A stretch of DNA of 25,510 nt from Clostridium_AD sp051278035. GTDB lineage: Bacteria > Bacillota > Clostridia > Clostridiales > Clostridiaceae. Below are positions 8,139-16,259 of this stretch, in pieces. The translations under genes and the position numbers were made by a program. The stretch lies in contig NZ_JBNMNU010000053.1 in the NCBI RefSeq assembly GCF_051278035.1, positions 1 through 25,510 of the forward strand. The letters are read 5' to 3'. Within the stretch, counting starts at the first letter, position 1. Each line of letters opens with the position of its first letter. The notes below the pieces were generated by a model. The model worked only from the letters and a program-made list of their open reading frames with translations, made no database searches and was not told the origin of the DNA.

Positions 8139-10448
8139 TTATTGTAATGTAATTTGGAGATAACCCTTTGCACTCAAGCTATAATCAGCGTTAAATACTG
8201 ATAAATTAACACCTAAATCATTTTCATTTCGAATTTCAAGAAGGGTTTTAGTAACTTTTATATTTAAAAGTGTGCCCCTAAACATTATTTTAAAGGAACA
8301 TGAACTCCAATTCTTCGGAATGAACGGAGCTAAAATGAGTTTATTATCTCTAACTCTGAGTCCACCAAAACCATGGACTATAGCCATCCAACTTCCTGCC
8401 ATACTAGTTATGTGGCAGCCATCATTTGTGTCGTTGTTATAGTTATCAAGGTCAAGTCTAGAGGCCCTTAAATACATTTCATAAGCTTTATCATGGTCTC
8501 CAATTTTAGCTGCTAAAATTGTATGAATGCAAGGGGACAGGGAAGACTCGTGAACTGTTCTAGCCTCGTAAAAATTATAATTTTTTCTAATCGTATCTGA
8601 GTCATATTCATCTTCAAATAAATAAATTCCTTGAAGTACATCTGCTTGCTTTATAAAACAAGACCTCAAAACTCTGTCCCATGACCATTTTTGATTTAAT
8701 GGTAAGTGATTTTTATCTAGGTCCACAACCAATGTCTGCTCTTTATCCATGTAACCGTCTTGTTGAAGGAAAATTCCAAGTTCCTCATCATATGGGTAAT
8801 ACATATTTTGAATAATATTCTTCCAAACAGTTATTTCACCATTTTTTAAATTAATTTTTTCCATTAGTTCACTAAATCTTTCAGGTTCATTTTCACTTAA
8901 ATAATTTATAACTTCCAGGGTATACTGTAGGGTCCAACAGGCAATTTTATTAGTATACCAGTTATTATTTACATTGTTTTCATATTCGTTAGGTCCAGTA
9001 ACGCCTAAAATTACAAATTTATTTATATTCTTTGAAAAAGTAGCTCTTTGAGCCCAAAACCTTGATATAGCTGCTAGCACTTCAAAACTAAACTCAGAAA
9101 GACAAGATTTATCACCAGTGTAGTTCACATAATTATATATAGCATAAGCTATAGCGCCATTTCTATGTATCTCCTCGAAGGTTATTTCCCATTCGTTATG
9201 ACATTCTTCTCCATTCATTGTTACCATAGGGTATAGAGCAGCACCATTTGTAAATCCCAACTTTTCTGCATTTTCTATAGCTTTTTGTAAGTGCTTATAT
9301 CTGTATAATAAGAGATTTTTAGATACCTTTTGATCTGACGTACTTAAGTAAAATGGAATGCAGTAAGCTTCAGTATCCCAGTAAGTGCTTCCTCCATATT
9401 TTTCTCCAGTGAAACCTTTTGGGCCTATATTCAGCCTAGGATCTTCACCATTATATGTCTGATTTAGTTGAAATATATTAAATCTAATACCCTGTTGCGC
9501 AGACACATCGCCCTCAATAACTATGTCGCTACCTTTCCATTTGTTTTTCCATGCATTGGATTGTTCATTTAATAGCATTTCAAATCCGATTTTTTGAGCG
9601 CTTTTTAGATGCTCTTTAGTTATTTCTATTAGCTCTGCGACTTCATAATATCTTGATGAAGTATTTGCAACATATTTATAAATTATAATTTCATCGTTTT
9701 TAATACAATTAATTACAGCAGTGTTAGATACATACTTTTCACTTTGGGTTAGTGCTACAATTGGTTTTAATGTTTTACCATTTAACGTTAATTCATAGGA
9801 CATATATGTGCAGATGTGGAAATCTAATTTTTTAGTCTTTAACAGTAGATATGCTTCATAAGATGTAGTTTCCTTGGCTATCTCATCCCAAAACTTCTCA
9901 TTATAGTTGGAGTCAGAATTAACAACATCACCATCTAGGTAAGGTGTAATCTCAAATTTGCCACTAAAATTTAATGGTTTTATAGAGTATTTGATGGTTC
10001 CTATTTCTCCACGTGTCATACTTACAAATCTTTTGGATTTTACTATAACCTCATTTCCATTTGAAAGTATGGCTACAAAGCTTCTTACAAGATATCCTTC
10101 TTTCATATTCAAAACTCTTTCAAAATCTTTTACTATGCACTTAGAAAGGTCCAAAGAAATATCGTTGATTTTAATGCTAATACCTATCCAATTTGTAGAG
10201 TTTAATACCTTGGCAAAATATTCTGGATAACCATTTTTCCACCATCCGACTCTTGTTTTGTCAGGATAGTATACACCAGCAATATAATTTCCTTTAAGAG
10301 ATTTACCACTGTATTCTTCTTCGAAATTTGCTCGTTGTCCCATATAGCCATTGCCTAGGCTGAAAATGCTTTCGGATATTTCATTAGTATCATCGCTAAA
10401 CCCTTGTTCAATAATATTCCATTCGTCTAATTTATAACAGTGTTCCAT
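8139..10448 (-). CDS. mapA: Maltose phosphorylase (GH65)
   Basis: Cytoplasmic inverting phosphorylase: maltose plus phosphate gives glucose and beta-D-glucose 1-phosphate. At 769 aa it has the normal GH65 size, with the N-terminal beta-sandwich, central (alpha/alpha)6 barrel and C-terminal beta domain. YGGSTYWDTEAYCIPFYL begins the barrel (351-368), HNEWEITFEE lies at 417-426, and GVTGPNEYENNVNNNWYTN (482-500) carries the expected general acid Glu488, close to Glu487 of the Lactobacillus brevis enzyme. HESSLSP (633-639) fits the phosphate-binding loop. GPNEYENNVNNN is typical of maltose phosphorylases rather than kojibiose or trehalose phosphorylases, though specificity cannot be proven by eye. 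It lies 50 bases after pgmB on the same strand, with a strong RBS (AGGAGG), so it is the second gene of that operon. Confidence 0.87.
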   Translation of the reverse strand: MEHCYKLDEWNIIEQGFSDDTNEISESIFSLGNGYMGQRANFEEEYSGKSLKGNYIAGVYYPDKTRVGWWKNGYPEYFAKVLNSTNWIGISIKINDISLDLSKCIVKDFERVLNMKEGYLVRSFVAILSNGNEVIVKSKRFVSMTRGEIGTIKYSIKPLNFSGKFEITPYLDGDVVNSDSNYNEKFWDEIAKETTSYEAYLLLKTKKLDFHICTYMSYELTLNGKTLKPIVALTQSEKYVSNTAVINCIKNDEIIIYKYVANTSSRYYEVAELIEITKEHLKSAQKIGFEMLLNEQSNAWKNKWKGSDIVIEGDVSAQQGIRFNIFQLNQTYNGEDPRLNIGPKGFTGEKYGGSTYWDTEAYCIPFYLSTSDQKVSKNLLLYRYKHLQKAIENAEKLGFTNGAALYPMVTMNGEECHNEWEITFEEIHRNGAIAYAIYNYVNYTGDKSCLSEFSFEVLAAISRFWAQRATFSKNINKFVILGVTGPNEYENNVNNNWYTNKIACWTLQYTLEVINYLSENEPERFSELMEKINLKNGEITVWKNIIQNMYYPYDEELGIFLQQDGYMDKEQTLVVDLDKNHLPLNQKWSWDRVLRSCFIKQADVLQGIYLFEDEYDSDTIRKNYNFYEARTVHESSLSPCIHTILAAKIGDHDKAYEMYLRASRLDLDNYNNDTNDGCHITSMAGSWMAIVHGFGGLRVRDNKLILAPFIPKNWSSCSFKIMFRGTLLNIKVTKTLLEIRNENDLGVNLSVFNADYSLSAKGYLQITLQ

Positions 10449-10498
10449 TAAAAACCTCCTAGTTATTATACGTAAAAAATAACAAAAGATTTTTTACA

Positions 10499-11146
10499 CT
10501 ATAATTCTAATTTATCAAAAACAATATCAGTAAAGCCTGAGAAAACTAAATCAGCCTTATTTAAGATATTCTCAGAACCTATACCGATGCAATGCATTCC
10601 TGCATTAATGGCAGCTTCTACGCCTGCTTCAGCGTCTTCAAATACAATGCATTGACATGGTAAAACCTTAAGTGCTTCAGCACCCTTTAAAAAAGCTTCA
10701 GGATCGGGTTTTGTTTTAGATACTTTTGTGCCATCAATTATTGCATCAAAGTAATTGGTTAAGTTTAGTTTATTAAGAATAAGCATTGAGTTCTTGCTTG
10801 CAGAACCTAAAGCCATTTTTATATTGCTATTCTTAATGCTTTTTATAAATGGTATAACACCAGGTAAAATATCATCTGGTGTTAATTTAGTAATATACTC
10901 CACATACCAACTGTTCTTTTTTTGTGCTAGATCTAATTTTGTAATATTATCTAATGTGATACATCCTATCTCTAATATAATGTCCAACGATTGCATTCTG
11001 CTTACACCTTTTAATCGTTCATTGTCTTCTACAGAAAAATCTATATTAAGTTCATCAGCTAATTTCTTCCATGCCAAATAATGATATTTTGCAGTATCAA
11101 CCAATACTCCGTCTAGATCAAATATGATTGCTTTAATGTTATTCAT
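10499..11146 (-). CDS. pgmB: Beta-phosphoglucomutase
   Basis: HAD-superfamily enzyme that converts beta-glucose 1-phosphate to glucose 6-phosphate, taking the product of the adjacent maltose phosphorylase into glycolysis. At 215 aa it has the expected length. The nucleophile Asp10 and acid/base Asp12 are in FDLDGVLVDT; the cap-domain substrate segment is GVSRMQSL (48-54, Arg50); Ser115/Ser117 are in GSASKN, Lys146 in KTKPDP, and Glu170/Asp171 in VFEDAEAG. These positions are one residue offset from the well-studied Lactococcus lactis enzyme, so all catalytic residues are present. It is first in the minus-strand pgmB-mapA operon and is read from a promoter overlapped by a LacI-type operator. 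Confidence 0.92.
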   Translation of the reverse strand: MNNIKAIIFDLDGVLVDTAKYHYLAWKKLADELNIDFSVEDNERLKGVSRMQSLDIILEIGCITLDNITKLDLAQKKNSWYVEYITKLTPDDILPGVIPFIKSIKNSNIKMALGSASKNSMLILNKLNLTNYFDAIIDGTKVSKTKPDPEAFLKGAEALKVLPCQCIVFEDAEAGVEAAINAGMHCIGIGSENILNKADLVFSGFTDIVFDKLEL

Positions 11147-11211
11147 AGTTTCCCCCTTAAATTTTATGTGTGATTGATTAAATTGATAATATTTTTAAAC
11201 AGTACACTACT

Positions 11212-11240
11212 ATAATAATATAAAATTATTCATTTGTGAA
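11212..11240 (-). promoter_or_regulatory. Promoter of pgmB-mapA
   Basis: On the minus strand, -35 TTCACA (11235-11240) and -10 TATTAT (11212-11217) are separated by 17 bases. The -10 is about 65 bases before the pgmB start. The -35 overlaps the operator at 11237-11250. Confidence 0.6.
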
Positions 11241-11250
11241 TGCGTTTGCA
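11237..11250. promoter_or_regulatory. LacI/CcpA-type operator at the pgmB promoter
   Basis: TGAATGCGTTTGCA matches the 14-base LacI-family/cre pattern TGNAANCGNTTNCA at 9 of 10 fixed positions, with the central CG. It overlaps the -35 of the pgmB promoter, as expected for repression. It could bind the divergent LacI-family regulator, CcpA, or both. Confidence 0.65.
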
Positions 11251-11403
11251 TAAATTAATATGTATTATTTTTTATCTATGATAATTTCGTATTAATTCTC
11301 AAGAAAATCTACCATTTATTATTAATATGGTGTGGTTATTATAAGTATTCATCAATCAAAAATAAAATTGAGTTATATGAACTGTGTATTAGAGATTTTT
11401 GTT

Positions 11404-11417
11404 AGCAAACGGTTGCA
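11404..11417. promoter_or_regulatory. LacI/CcpA-type operator at the regulator promoter
   Basis: AGCAAACGGTTGCA matches the same LacI-family/cre pattern at 9 of 10 fixed positions and is close to a perfect palindrome (GCAA..CG..TTGC). It overlaps the -35 box of the regulator gene, suggesting autoregulation or catabolite repression. Confidence 0.65.
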
Positions 11418-11441
11418 CTATGATAACTTTAATTATATAAT
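11413..11441 (+). promoter_or_regulatory. Promoter of the LacI-family regulator
   Basis: -35 TTGCAC (11413-11418) and a perfect -10 TATAAT (11436-11441) with 17-base spacing. The -10 lies in the centre of a 22-bp perfect palindrome (11426-11447). The stretch 11251-11400 between the two divergent promoters holds nothing else I can recognise. Confidence 0.7.
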
Positions 11442-11447
11442 TAAAGT
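11426..11447. repeat. 22-bp perfect palindrome over the -10 box
   Basis: The sequence is its own reverse complement over 22 bases, beginning ACTTTAATTA and ending TAATTAAAGT, centred on the -10 region of the regulator promoter. It may be a second operator or a chance AT palindrome. Confidence 0.7.
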
Positions 11448-11480
11448 AGAACATTTTAGAAGGTAGGAAGTGAAATTTTC

Positions 11481-12479
11481 ATGGCAATAACAATTAGAGA
11501 AGTAGCAAAAAAAGCAAACGTTTCACCCTCAACAGTTTCAAGAGTACTTGCTGACAATCCGAAAATTAGTGATGCAACTAAAAAAATTGTATATAGAGTA
11601 ATGAAAGAAATGAATTATCACCCAAATGCAATAGCTAGAAGTCTAGTTAGCAAAACGACAAAGACAATAGGACTTATTTTGCCAAATACTAATGAAGATT
11701 TATTTGCTAATCCATTTTTCGTTCAAATTATGAGAGGTATAAGTCATTATGCGCAAAAAAAAGGGTATTACATTATGTACACGTACAGTAATAATGAAAG
11801 TCAAGAAGTTGAATATATAGCAAGTCTAATCAATAGTGGAAGAGTTGATGGCATTATTTTACCAGTGGTAAGAAAAGATGACAAATGCATAGCTTATTTA
11901 AAAGAAGCAGATTACCCCTTCGTAGTAATAGGTAAACCAGTAGATACTGAGGAGACTTTATGGGTTGATAATGATAATTTCCATGCAATGTACAGTGTTG
12001 TTAATTACCTTATACAAAACGGTGAGAGAAAAATTGCATTTATAGGGGGTTCACCTACTCTAAATGTAACTATAAATAGATTAGAAGGATATAAAAAAGC
12101 TATGGAAAATCTTGGCTTAAAAATAGACGAAAATATGATAGAGTTAACAGATTTTACTGAAACTTGCGGATATGAGGCTATGAAAAAAATATTATGCGTG
12201 TCGAGTCCTACAGCTGTTGTTACAACTGATGATTTAATAGCTTTTGGTGCTTCAAAAGCTATTACCGAAACCGCAGACCACCATGTTTCAGTTGTTGGGT
12301 TTAATAATACACCACTAGCTGCCTATCGAAACCCTTCAATATCTTCAGTGGATATTAATTCGGAAGAATTAGGTTACTTTGCAGTTAAACTATTAATAAA
12401 TAAATTAGAAAATGTAAAAGAGGATATCAATAATTATATTATTGACACAAAACTAGTTGAAAGAGAATCAACTAAATAA
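11481..12479 (+). CDS. LacI-family maltose operon regulator (MalR-like)
   Basis: A 332-aa transcriptional regulator of the LacI/GalR family. The N-terminal helix-turn-helix is ITIREVAKKANVSPSTVSRV (about residues 3-22), followed by the hinge helix HPNAIARSLVSKTTKTIG and a periplasmic-binding-protein-like sugar domain (IGLILPN, DGIILPV, VDNDNFHAMY, TTDDLIAFGA, VVGFNNTP). It lies divergent to pgmB-mapA and upstream of pulA, so it most likely controls these genes in response to maltose or a maltodextrin; the ligand is inferred from context. Operators of the family type overlap both divergent promoters. The RBS is modest (GGTAGGAAG). A terminator follows directly, so pulA is transcribed separately. 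Confidence 0.88.
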   Translation: MAITIREVAKKANVSPSTVSRVLADNPKISDATKKIVYRVMKEMNYHPNAIARSLVSKTTKTIGLILPNTNEDLFANPFFVQIMRGISHYAQKKGYYIMYTYSNNESQEVEYIASLINSGRVDGIILPVVRKDDKCIAYLKEADYPFVVIGKPVDTEETLWVDNDNFHAMYSVVNYLIQNGERKIAFIGGSPTLNVTINRLEGYKKAMENLGLKIDENMIELTDFTETCGYEAMKKILCVSSPTAVVTTDDLIAFGASKAITETADHHVSVVGFNNTPLAAYRNPSISSVDINSEELGYFAVKLLINKLENVKEDINNYIIDTKLVERESTK

Positions 12480-12503
12480 CTCTAGACTTCTAGGGTTATT
12501 TTT
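12478..12503 (+). terminator. Terminator after the LacI-family regulator
   Basis: A short stem, AACTCTAGA (12478-12486) with TCTAGGGTT (12489-12497), one G-U pair and a tight loop, followed by ATTTTT. The stem starts within the stop codon of the regulator gene. Confidence 0.6.
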
Positions 12504-12512
12504 CAAGTACAC

Positions 12513-12541
12513 TTACATACTATGAATAAAATAGCTATTAA
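12513..12541 (+). promoter_or_regulatory. Possible pulA promoter
   Basis: -35-like TTACAT (12513-12518) and -10-like TATTAA (12536-12541) with 17-base spacing. A promoter is needed here because a terminator separates pulA from the regulator. I see no cre-like operator next to it. Confidence 0.35.
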
Positions 12542-12598
12542 TATATTTTATGTTACGCAATAGTTGTTAGAGAACATCAAGATTTTAAGGAGAGATAT

Positions 12599-14494
12599 TT
12601 GATAATGAAAATAATATTAGAAGACAAAGAATCAACATATGATGGTAATGATTTAGGCGCAGTTTATACACCTCTTAGTACAACATTTAAGGTTTGGGCA
12701 CCTACCGTAGAAAGAATAACACTATTAGTTTATGAGAATTATGAAGATGACAAAAGAGAAGAATATGAAATGACAAAAGTAAATAAGGGGATTTGGGAGC
12801 TTGTGCTTTTGGGCGATTTTAAAAACAAGTATTATAATTACTTAGTATATAAAGATGGAGAGAAAAAGGAAACACCTGATATCTATACTAAAGGTGCAAA
12901 CGCTAATGGTAAAAGAGGTATGATTGTAGATTTTTCTTCTTTAAATCCTTATAATTGGGAAAAACATAAAATACCTGTAGGGATTAATAGAACCCAGGCA
13001 ATAATATATGAAGTCCATGTCAGAGATTTTTCAGTAGACGTAAACTCCGGAATTGAAAATAAAGGCAAGTATTTAGGTTTTACTGAGAAAAACACTAAAA
13101 CTTCCGAAGGTGTGGTTACAGGACTTGACCACCTTAAAGATTTAGGGATAACTCATGTTCATTTATTGCCTGTTTATGATTTCGCAAGTGTGGATGAAAC
13201 TAAAGATGGTTATAATTGGGGCTACGATCCTTATTTATATAATGTGTTGGAAGGTTCATATGCTACAGACGCTAGTGATGGCACAGTTAGAATTAGAGAG
13301 TTTAAGTCATTGGTCCAAACACTGCATGAAAATGGAATAAGTGTAATTATGGATGTTGTGTATAATCACACTTTTGCTATTGCGAATTCACCAATGGATA
13401 TCTTGGTGCCCGGATATTATTATAGAAAGGATGATCAAGGTAATTATACTAATGGCTCAGGGTGTGGGAATGAGACTGCCTCTGAGAAAACAATGATGAG
13501 AAAATTTATTGTGGATAGTATTAAGTTTTGGGCTGAAGAATATAAAATAGATGGGTTTAGATTTGATCTAATGGCTCTTCATGATATTGATACAATGAAA
13601 GAAATTGAAAAGCAGGCAAAAATTATAAACTCTAATATTATCATTTATGGTGAGCCATGGACAGGTGGAACATCAGCATTAGATCCTTCATTACAATTAA
13701 GCAAAGGAAGCCAAAGGGGTATGCAGTTATCTGTATTTAATGACAATCTCAGGGATGCACTAAAAGGGGATAATGACGGAACTAGAATTGGTTTTGTAAA
13801 TGGTGGTTCAGGACTTGAAACAGAAGTTAAAAAGGGGATTGTGGGTAGTATTAATTATAGCAATGATATAGTTAATTTCGCTAAAGAGCCTGGAGAAACG
13901 ATTAACTACGTAAGTGCCCATGATAATTTGTGCTTATACGATAAAATAGAAAAAAGCAATGAAAATAATACTAAAATTGAAAGGGAAAAAATGAATAGGC
14001 TAGCACTCTCCATAATTCTTACATCTCAGGGTGTGCCTTTTATTCAAGGTGGAACTGAAATACTAAGGTCTAAACAGGGAAATCATAATTCCTACAATGC
14101 AGGGGACGCTGTTAATGAAATATTATGGAGCAAAAAAGCTGAATGCACAGAAACATATGAATATATTAAAGGGTTAATTTCTTTAAGAAAAAGCCAAAAG
14201 GTTATGACTTTAGACTGTGCAGAGGAAGTAAGAAAAGCCTTGATTTTTCTCCAAACACCACTTAATTCGGTAGCTTATGAATTAACATCACCATTTAAAG
14301 ATGATTATAGTAAATTGATTATAATTCATAATTCTAATAACGAATCCATAAAAGTAGCGCTACCTGATGCAAGCGCGTGGAAAGTTTTGGCAAATGAATA
14401 TGAAGTTGATAAAAACGGATTAAACAAAGGCTCTATAATTTGCTTTAATGAAGTAATAGTACCATCTATTTCTACCTATATATTATGTAAATGA
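12599..14494 (+). CDS. pulA: Type I pullulanase, cytoplasmic
   Basis: GH13 debranching enzyme that hydrolyses alpha-1,6 bonds in pullulan, glycogen or limit dextrins. It has a CBM48-like N-terminal domain (about residues 15-110; GAVYTPLSTTFKVWAPTVERI), then the pullulanase signature YNWGYDP, region I DVVYNHT, region II DGFRFDLM with nucleophile Asp323, region III YGEPWT with acid/base Glu352, and region IV SAHDN with Asp442. There is no signal peptide and at 631 aa it is shorter than secreted pullulanases, so it acts on internal glucans, feeding maltose phosphorylase. Start: AAGGAGA at 12587-12593 is six bases from TTG 12599 and twelve from ATG 12605; TTG has the better spacing, but either is possible (two residues' difference). 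Confidence 0.9.
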   Translation: MIMKIILEDKESTYDGNDLGAVYTPLSTTFKVWAPTVERITLLVYENYEDDKREEYEMTKVNKGIWELVLLGDFKNKYYNYLVYKDGEKKETPDIYTKGANANGKRGMIVDFSSLNPYNWEKHKIPVGINRTQAIIYEVHVRDFSVDVNSGIENKGKYLGFTEKNTKTSEGVVTGLDHLKDLGITHVHLLPVYDFASVDETKDGYNWGYDPYLYNVLEGSYATDASDGTVRIREFKSLVQTLHENGISVIMDVVYNHTFAIANSPMDILVPGYYYRKDDQGNYTNGSGCGNETASEKTMMRKFIVDSIKFWAEEYKIDGFRFDLMALHDIDTMKEIEKQAKIINSNIIIYGEPWTGGTSALDPSLQLSKGSQRGMQLSVFNDNLRDALKGDNDGTRIGFVNGGSGLETEVKKGIVGSINYSNDIVNFAKEPGETINYVSAHDNLCLYDKIEKSNENNTKIEREKMNRLALSIILTSQGVPFIQGGTEILRSKQGNHNSYNAGDAVNEILWSKKAECTETYEYIKGLISLRKSQKVMTLDCAEEVRKALIFLQTPLNSVAYELTSPFKDDYSKLIIIHNSNNESIKVALPDASAWKVLANEYEVDKNGLNKGSIICFNEVIVPSISTYILCK

Positions 14495-14505
14495 CTAATA
14501 AAGAG

Positions 14506-14527
14506 ACTACCTAAGGTCGTATTTTTA
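14506..14527 (+). terminator. Weak terminator after pulA
   Basis: A short imperfect hairpin (ACTACC with GGTCGT, one mismatch, TAA loop) followed by ATTTTT. It is marginal; read-through into the next gene is possible. Confidence 0.35.
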
Positions 14528-14553
14528 TATGAAGTTTGGAGGGGCTATAACAA

Positions 14554-15708
14554 ATGATATATTTTCAAATATTTTTCTCTTTTATAATTTTTATTGTAGC
14601 TAACATTTATGTTGGTAAAAAAGGATGGCTCTTCGTAAACAGGGTAATTCCTAAAACAAGCATTTATCTATATTGGGCGCTGTTTATTTTTATTGCAATC
14701 TCCTTTGTGATAGGTAGAATTTCTAAAAATAAAGTACCTCATTTTTTCGAAAAATCTCTTAATATTATTGGCGCATATTGGATGGCAGCTTTTTTATATT
14801 TTCTTATTTTACTAGGAATCATAGATATCCTAAAATTAATATTAGGTATAAAAATGTTTTCATTTATAAACACCAATACTCTACAAAAGGTATATTCTAT
14901 GTCTAATGTTTTGGCGATTATTATTGTATCCGTTTTGCTAGTGTATGGAACTTACAATGCAACAAATCTTAAAACAACAAAGTATGCATTGAAAATTAAC
15001 AAGGATGCTGGTAAGTTAAAAAAATTAAACGTTGTAATGCTATCTGATTTACACCTTGGTGATATTGTTGATAAGCAAAGACTTTCAAAAATAGTAAGTA
15101 AAATAAATGAATTAAAACCAGATATAGTAATAATAGCTGGCGATATTATTGATGATTATATAAAACCCTTTATTGATCAAGATATGGGCCAAGAATTCAA
15201 AAAAATAAAATCCCAATATGGGGTTCACGTGGCTTTTGGTAACCATGAGTATTATGGAGGGTCAATAGATAAGATAGTTTATGAATATGAAAATTCTGCA
15301 GGTTTTAATATATTAAGGGATAATAAAGTATTAATAGATAATAGCTTTTACATTGTAGGAAGAGAAGATATCTCATACGAGAGATATTCTAAAACAAAAC
15401 GAAAAAGTATTGATGATTTACTAATAGGGGCGGATAAGAACTTACCTATTATTGTAATAGATCATCAACCTTCAAAGCTTAGTCAAGGTGAAAAAGCTGG
15501 TGTGGATCTTCAATTTTCAGGACATACACACAAAGGCCAATTGCTACCAGCGAATATCATTACTAAGAGGTTATTTGAAAATGATTTTGGTTTACTTACT
15601 AAAGGGCCATATAATGTAATTGTTTCGAGTGGAGTTGGGACCTGGGGACCACCTATAAGAATAGGATCATCTTCAGAAATAGTTCAAGTAGAACTGGAAT
15701 TCAAATAA
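14554..15708 (+). CDS. Membrane-anchored metallophosphoesterase
   Basis: A 384-aa protein with four predicted N-terminal membrane segments (about 4-20, 38-54, 71-98, 118-134) and a calcineurin-type phosphoesterase domain. The dimetal motifs are complete: SDLHLGD (Asp165, His167), AGDIID (Asp197), GNHEYYG (Asn230, His231), an IDHQP segment and SGHTHKGQL. The family (YkuE/YaeI-like) includes enzymes acting on lipid pyrophosphates such as UDP-diacylglucosamine; in clostridia the substrate is mostly unknown, and location at the membrane is the main clue. The RBS TTTGGAGGGG is about 9 bases upstream of ATG 14554. It is followed by a strong terminator. Confidence 0.85.
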   Translation: MIYFQIFFSFIIFIVANIYVGKKGWLFVNRVIPKTSIYLYWALFIFIAISFVIGRISKNKVPHFFEKSLNIIGAYWMAAFLYFLILLGIIDILKLILGIKMFSFINTNTLQKVYSMSNVLAIIIVSVLLVYGTYNATNLKTTKYALKINKDAGKLKKLNVVMLSDLHLGDIVDKQRLSKIVSKINELKPDIVIIAGDIIDDYIKPFIDQDMGQEFKKIKSQYGVHVAFGNHEYYGGSIDKIVYEYENSAGFNILRDNKVLIDNSFYIVGREDISYERYSKTKRKSIDDLLIGADKNLPIIVIDHQPSKLSQGEKAGVDLQFSGHTHKGQLLPANIITKRLFENDFGLLTKGPYNVIVSSGVGTWGPPIRIGSSSEIVQVELEFK

Positions 15709-15746
15709 TAATCTTAATATAAATTTTAGTTAGATCCAAATCAATG

Positions 15747-15778
15747 AAAAGCCTGCAGTTTTTAAATTGCAGGCTTTT
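15747..15778. terminator. Strong terminator after the phosphoesterase gene
   Basis: An 11-bp perfect stem AAAAGCCTGCA / TGCAGGCTTTT with a 10-base loop, ending in T's on the plus strand and, symmetrically, on the minus strand, so it may also stop the convergent 60-aa gene. Confidence 0.85.
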
Positions 15779-15834
15779 GTACTTTATTAAAATTATTATA
15801 ATAAGTATTGATTTCTTTAGTTTAATAAGAACCT

Positions 15835-16017
15835 TTAAGGTTCTATCTCAATATAAGCAATCGCTTTTTTATTAAAGAGATATTTTTTACCCATAGTATT
15901 TACCTCATGAGGCCTAGAGTTTTCAAAATTATAAAACCAACTTTTAAATGCATCACTTTCTGATTGTTTCAAATCGAGTAGTTCTTTGTCGCCACCAATA
16001 AAAGAAATCGTTAACAT
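15835..16017 (-). CDS. Small hypothetical protein, 60 aa
   Basis: A small soluble protein of 60 residues that I do not recognise. It starts LTISFIGG after the Met, has a charged middle (DKELLDLKQSESDAFKSW) and ends IAYIEIEP; the pattern suggests a mixed alpha/beta fold without membrane or export signals. The frame also opens at GTG 16026, but the AAAGGG ribosome site lies only one base before that GTG and about ten before ATG 16017, so I choose ATG. The region just upstream carries nested inverted repeats (16034-16074) and a weak promoter (TTGCTA, 16 bases, TATAAG), suggesting specific regulation. It stands alone as a single-gene unit. Confidence 0.55.
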   Translation of the reverse strand: MLTISFIGGDKELLDLKQSESDAFKSWFYNFENSRPHEVNTMGKKYLFNKKAIAYIEIEP

Positions 16018-16033
16018 TATACGCACGCCCTTT

Positions 16034-16074
16034 CATGTACAGAATATTCTGTTCTTATACTTATTCTATACATG
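16034..16074 (-). promoter_or_regulatory. Nested inverted repeats upstream of the 60-aa gene
   Basis: Arms CATGTACAGAATA (16034-16046) and TATTCTATACATG (16062-16074) are inverted repeats with 12 of 13 matches. Inside, ACAGAATATTCTGT (16039-16052) is a perfect 14-bp palindrome that shares the left arm, so the two pairings exclude each other in RNA. They lie between a weak promoter and the RBS. Confidence 0.5.
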
Positions 16075-16133
16075 ATAGCAATATCCTTTATTTAAAAGTT
16101 TATTTAGTAAAAATATTAATAATCTATTAACGT

Positions 16134-16181
16134 AAAAAAAAGCAACCTACACTAGAATTATAACAGTGATAGATTTGCTTC
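16134..16181 (-). terminator. Terminator of the 23-codon peptide gene
   Basis: Read on the minus strand, AGCAA pairs with TTGCT and CTA.CACT with AGTG.TAG, with a small bulge, followed by a run of eight T's. It begins just after the peptide stop codon. Confidence 0.65.
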
Positions 16182-16187
16182 TTATTT

Positions 16188-16259
16188 TTAGTCTAGGCAT
16201 TCTAAACATTCATTGATTACTTCTTCTTCTGTAATTTCAACTAATTCGTCTTTTTTCAT
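16188..16259 (-). CDS. Acidic 23-aa peptide with CxxC
   Basis: A short reading frame that I do not recognise from any family. It begins MKKDELVEIT and ends NECLECLD, with seven Glu, two Asp, two Lys and a Cys-Leu-Glu-Cys pair (residues 18-21). It is strongly acidic, with no signal peptide or membrane segment. Evidence that it is real: a strong GGGAGGT ribosome site about 7 bases before ATG 16259, a terminator with an eight-T tract directly after the stop, and a sharp fit between these signals. The upstream promoter is unclear. It might be a regulatory or metal/thiol-binding micro-protein, a peptide precursor without nearby modification genes, or a leader peptide; nothing downstream on the same strand is close enough for classic attenuation. 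Confidence 0.5.
   Translation of the reverse strand: MKKDELVEITEEEVINECLECLD

Noticed and set aside
16039..16052. LexA (SOS) box reading of the palindrome near GAACAGAATATTCTGT
   Set aside because: The spacing does not fit the GAAC-N4-GTTC pattern used by LexA in Firmicutes.
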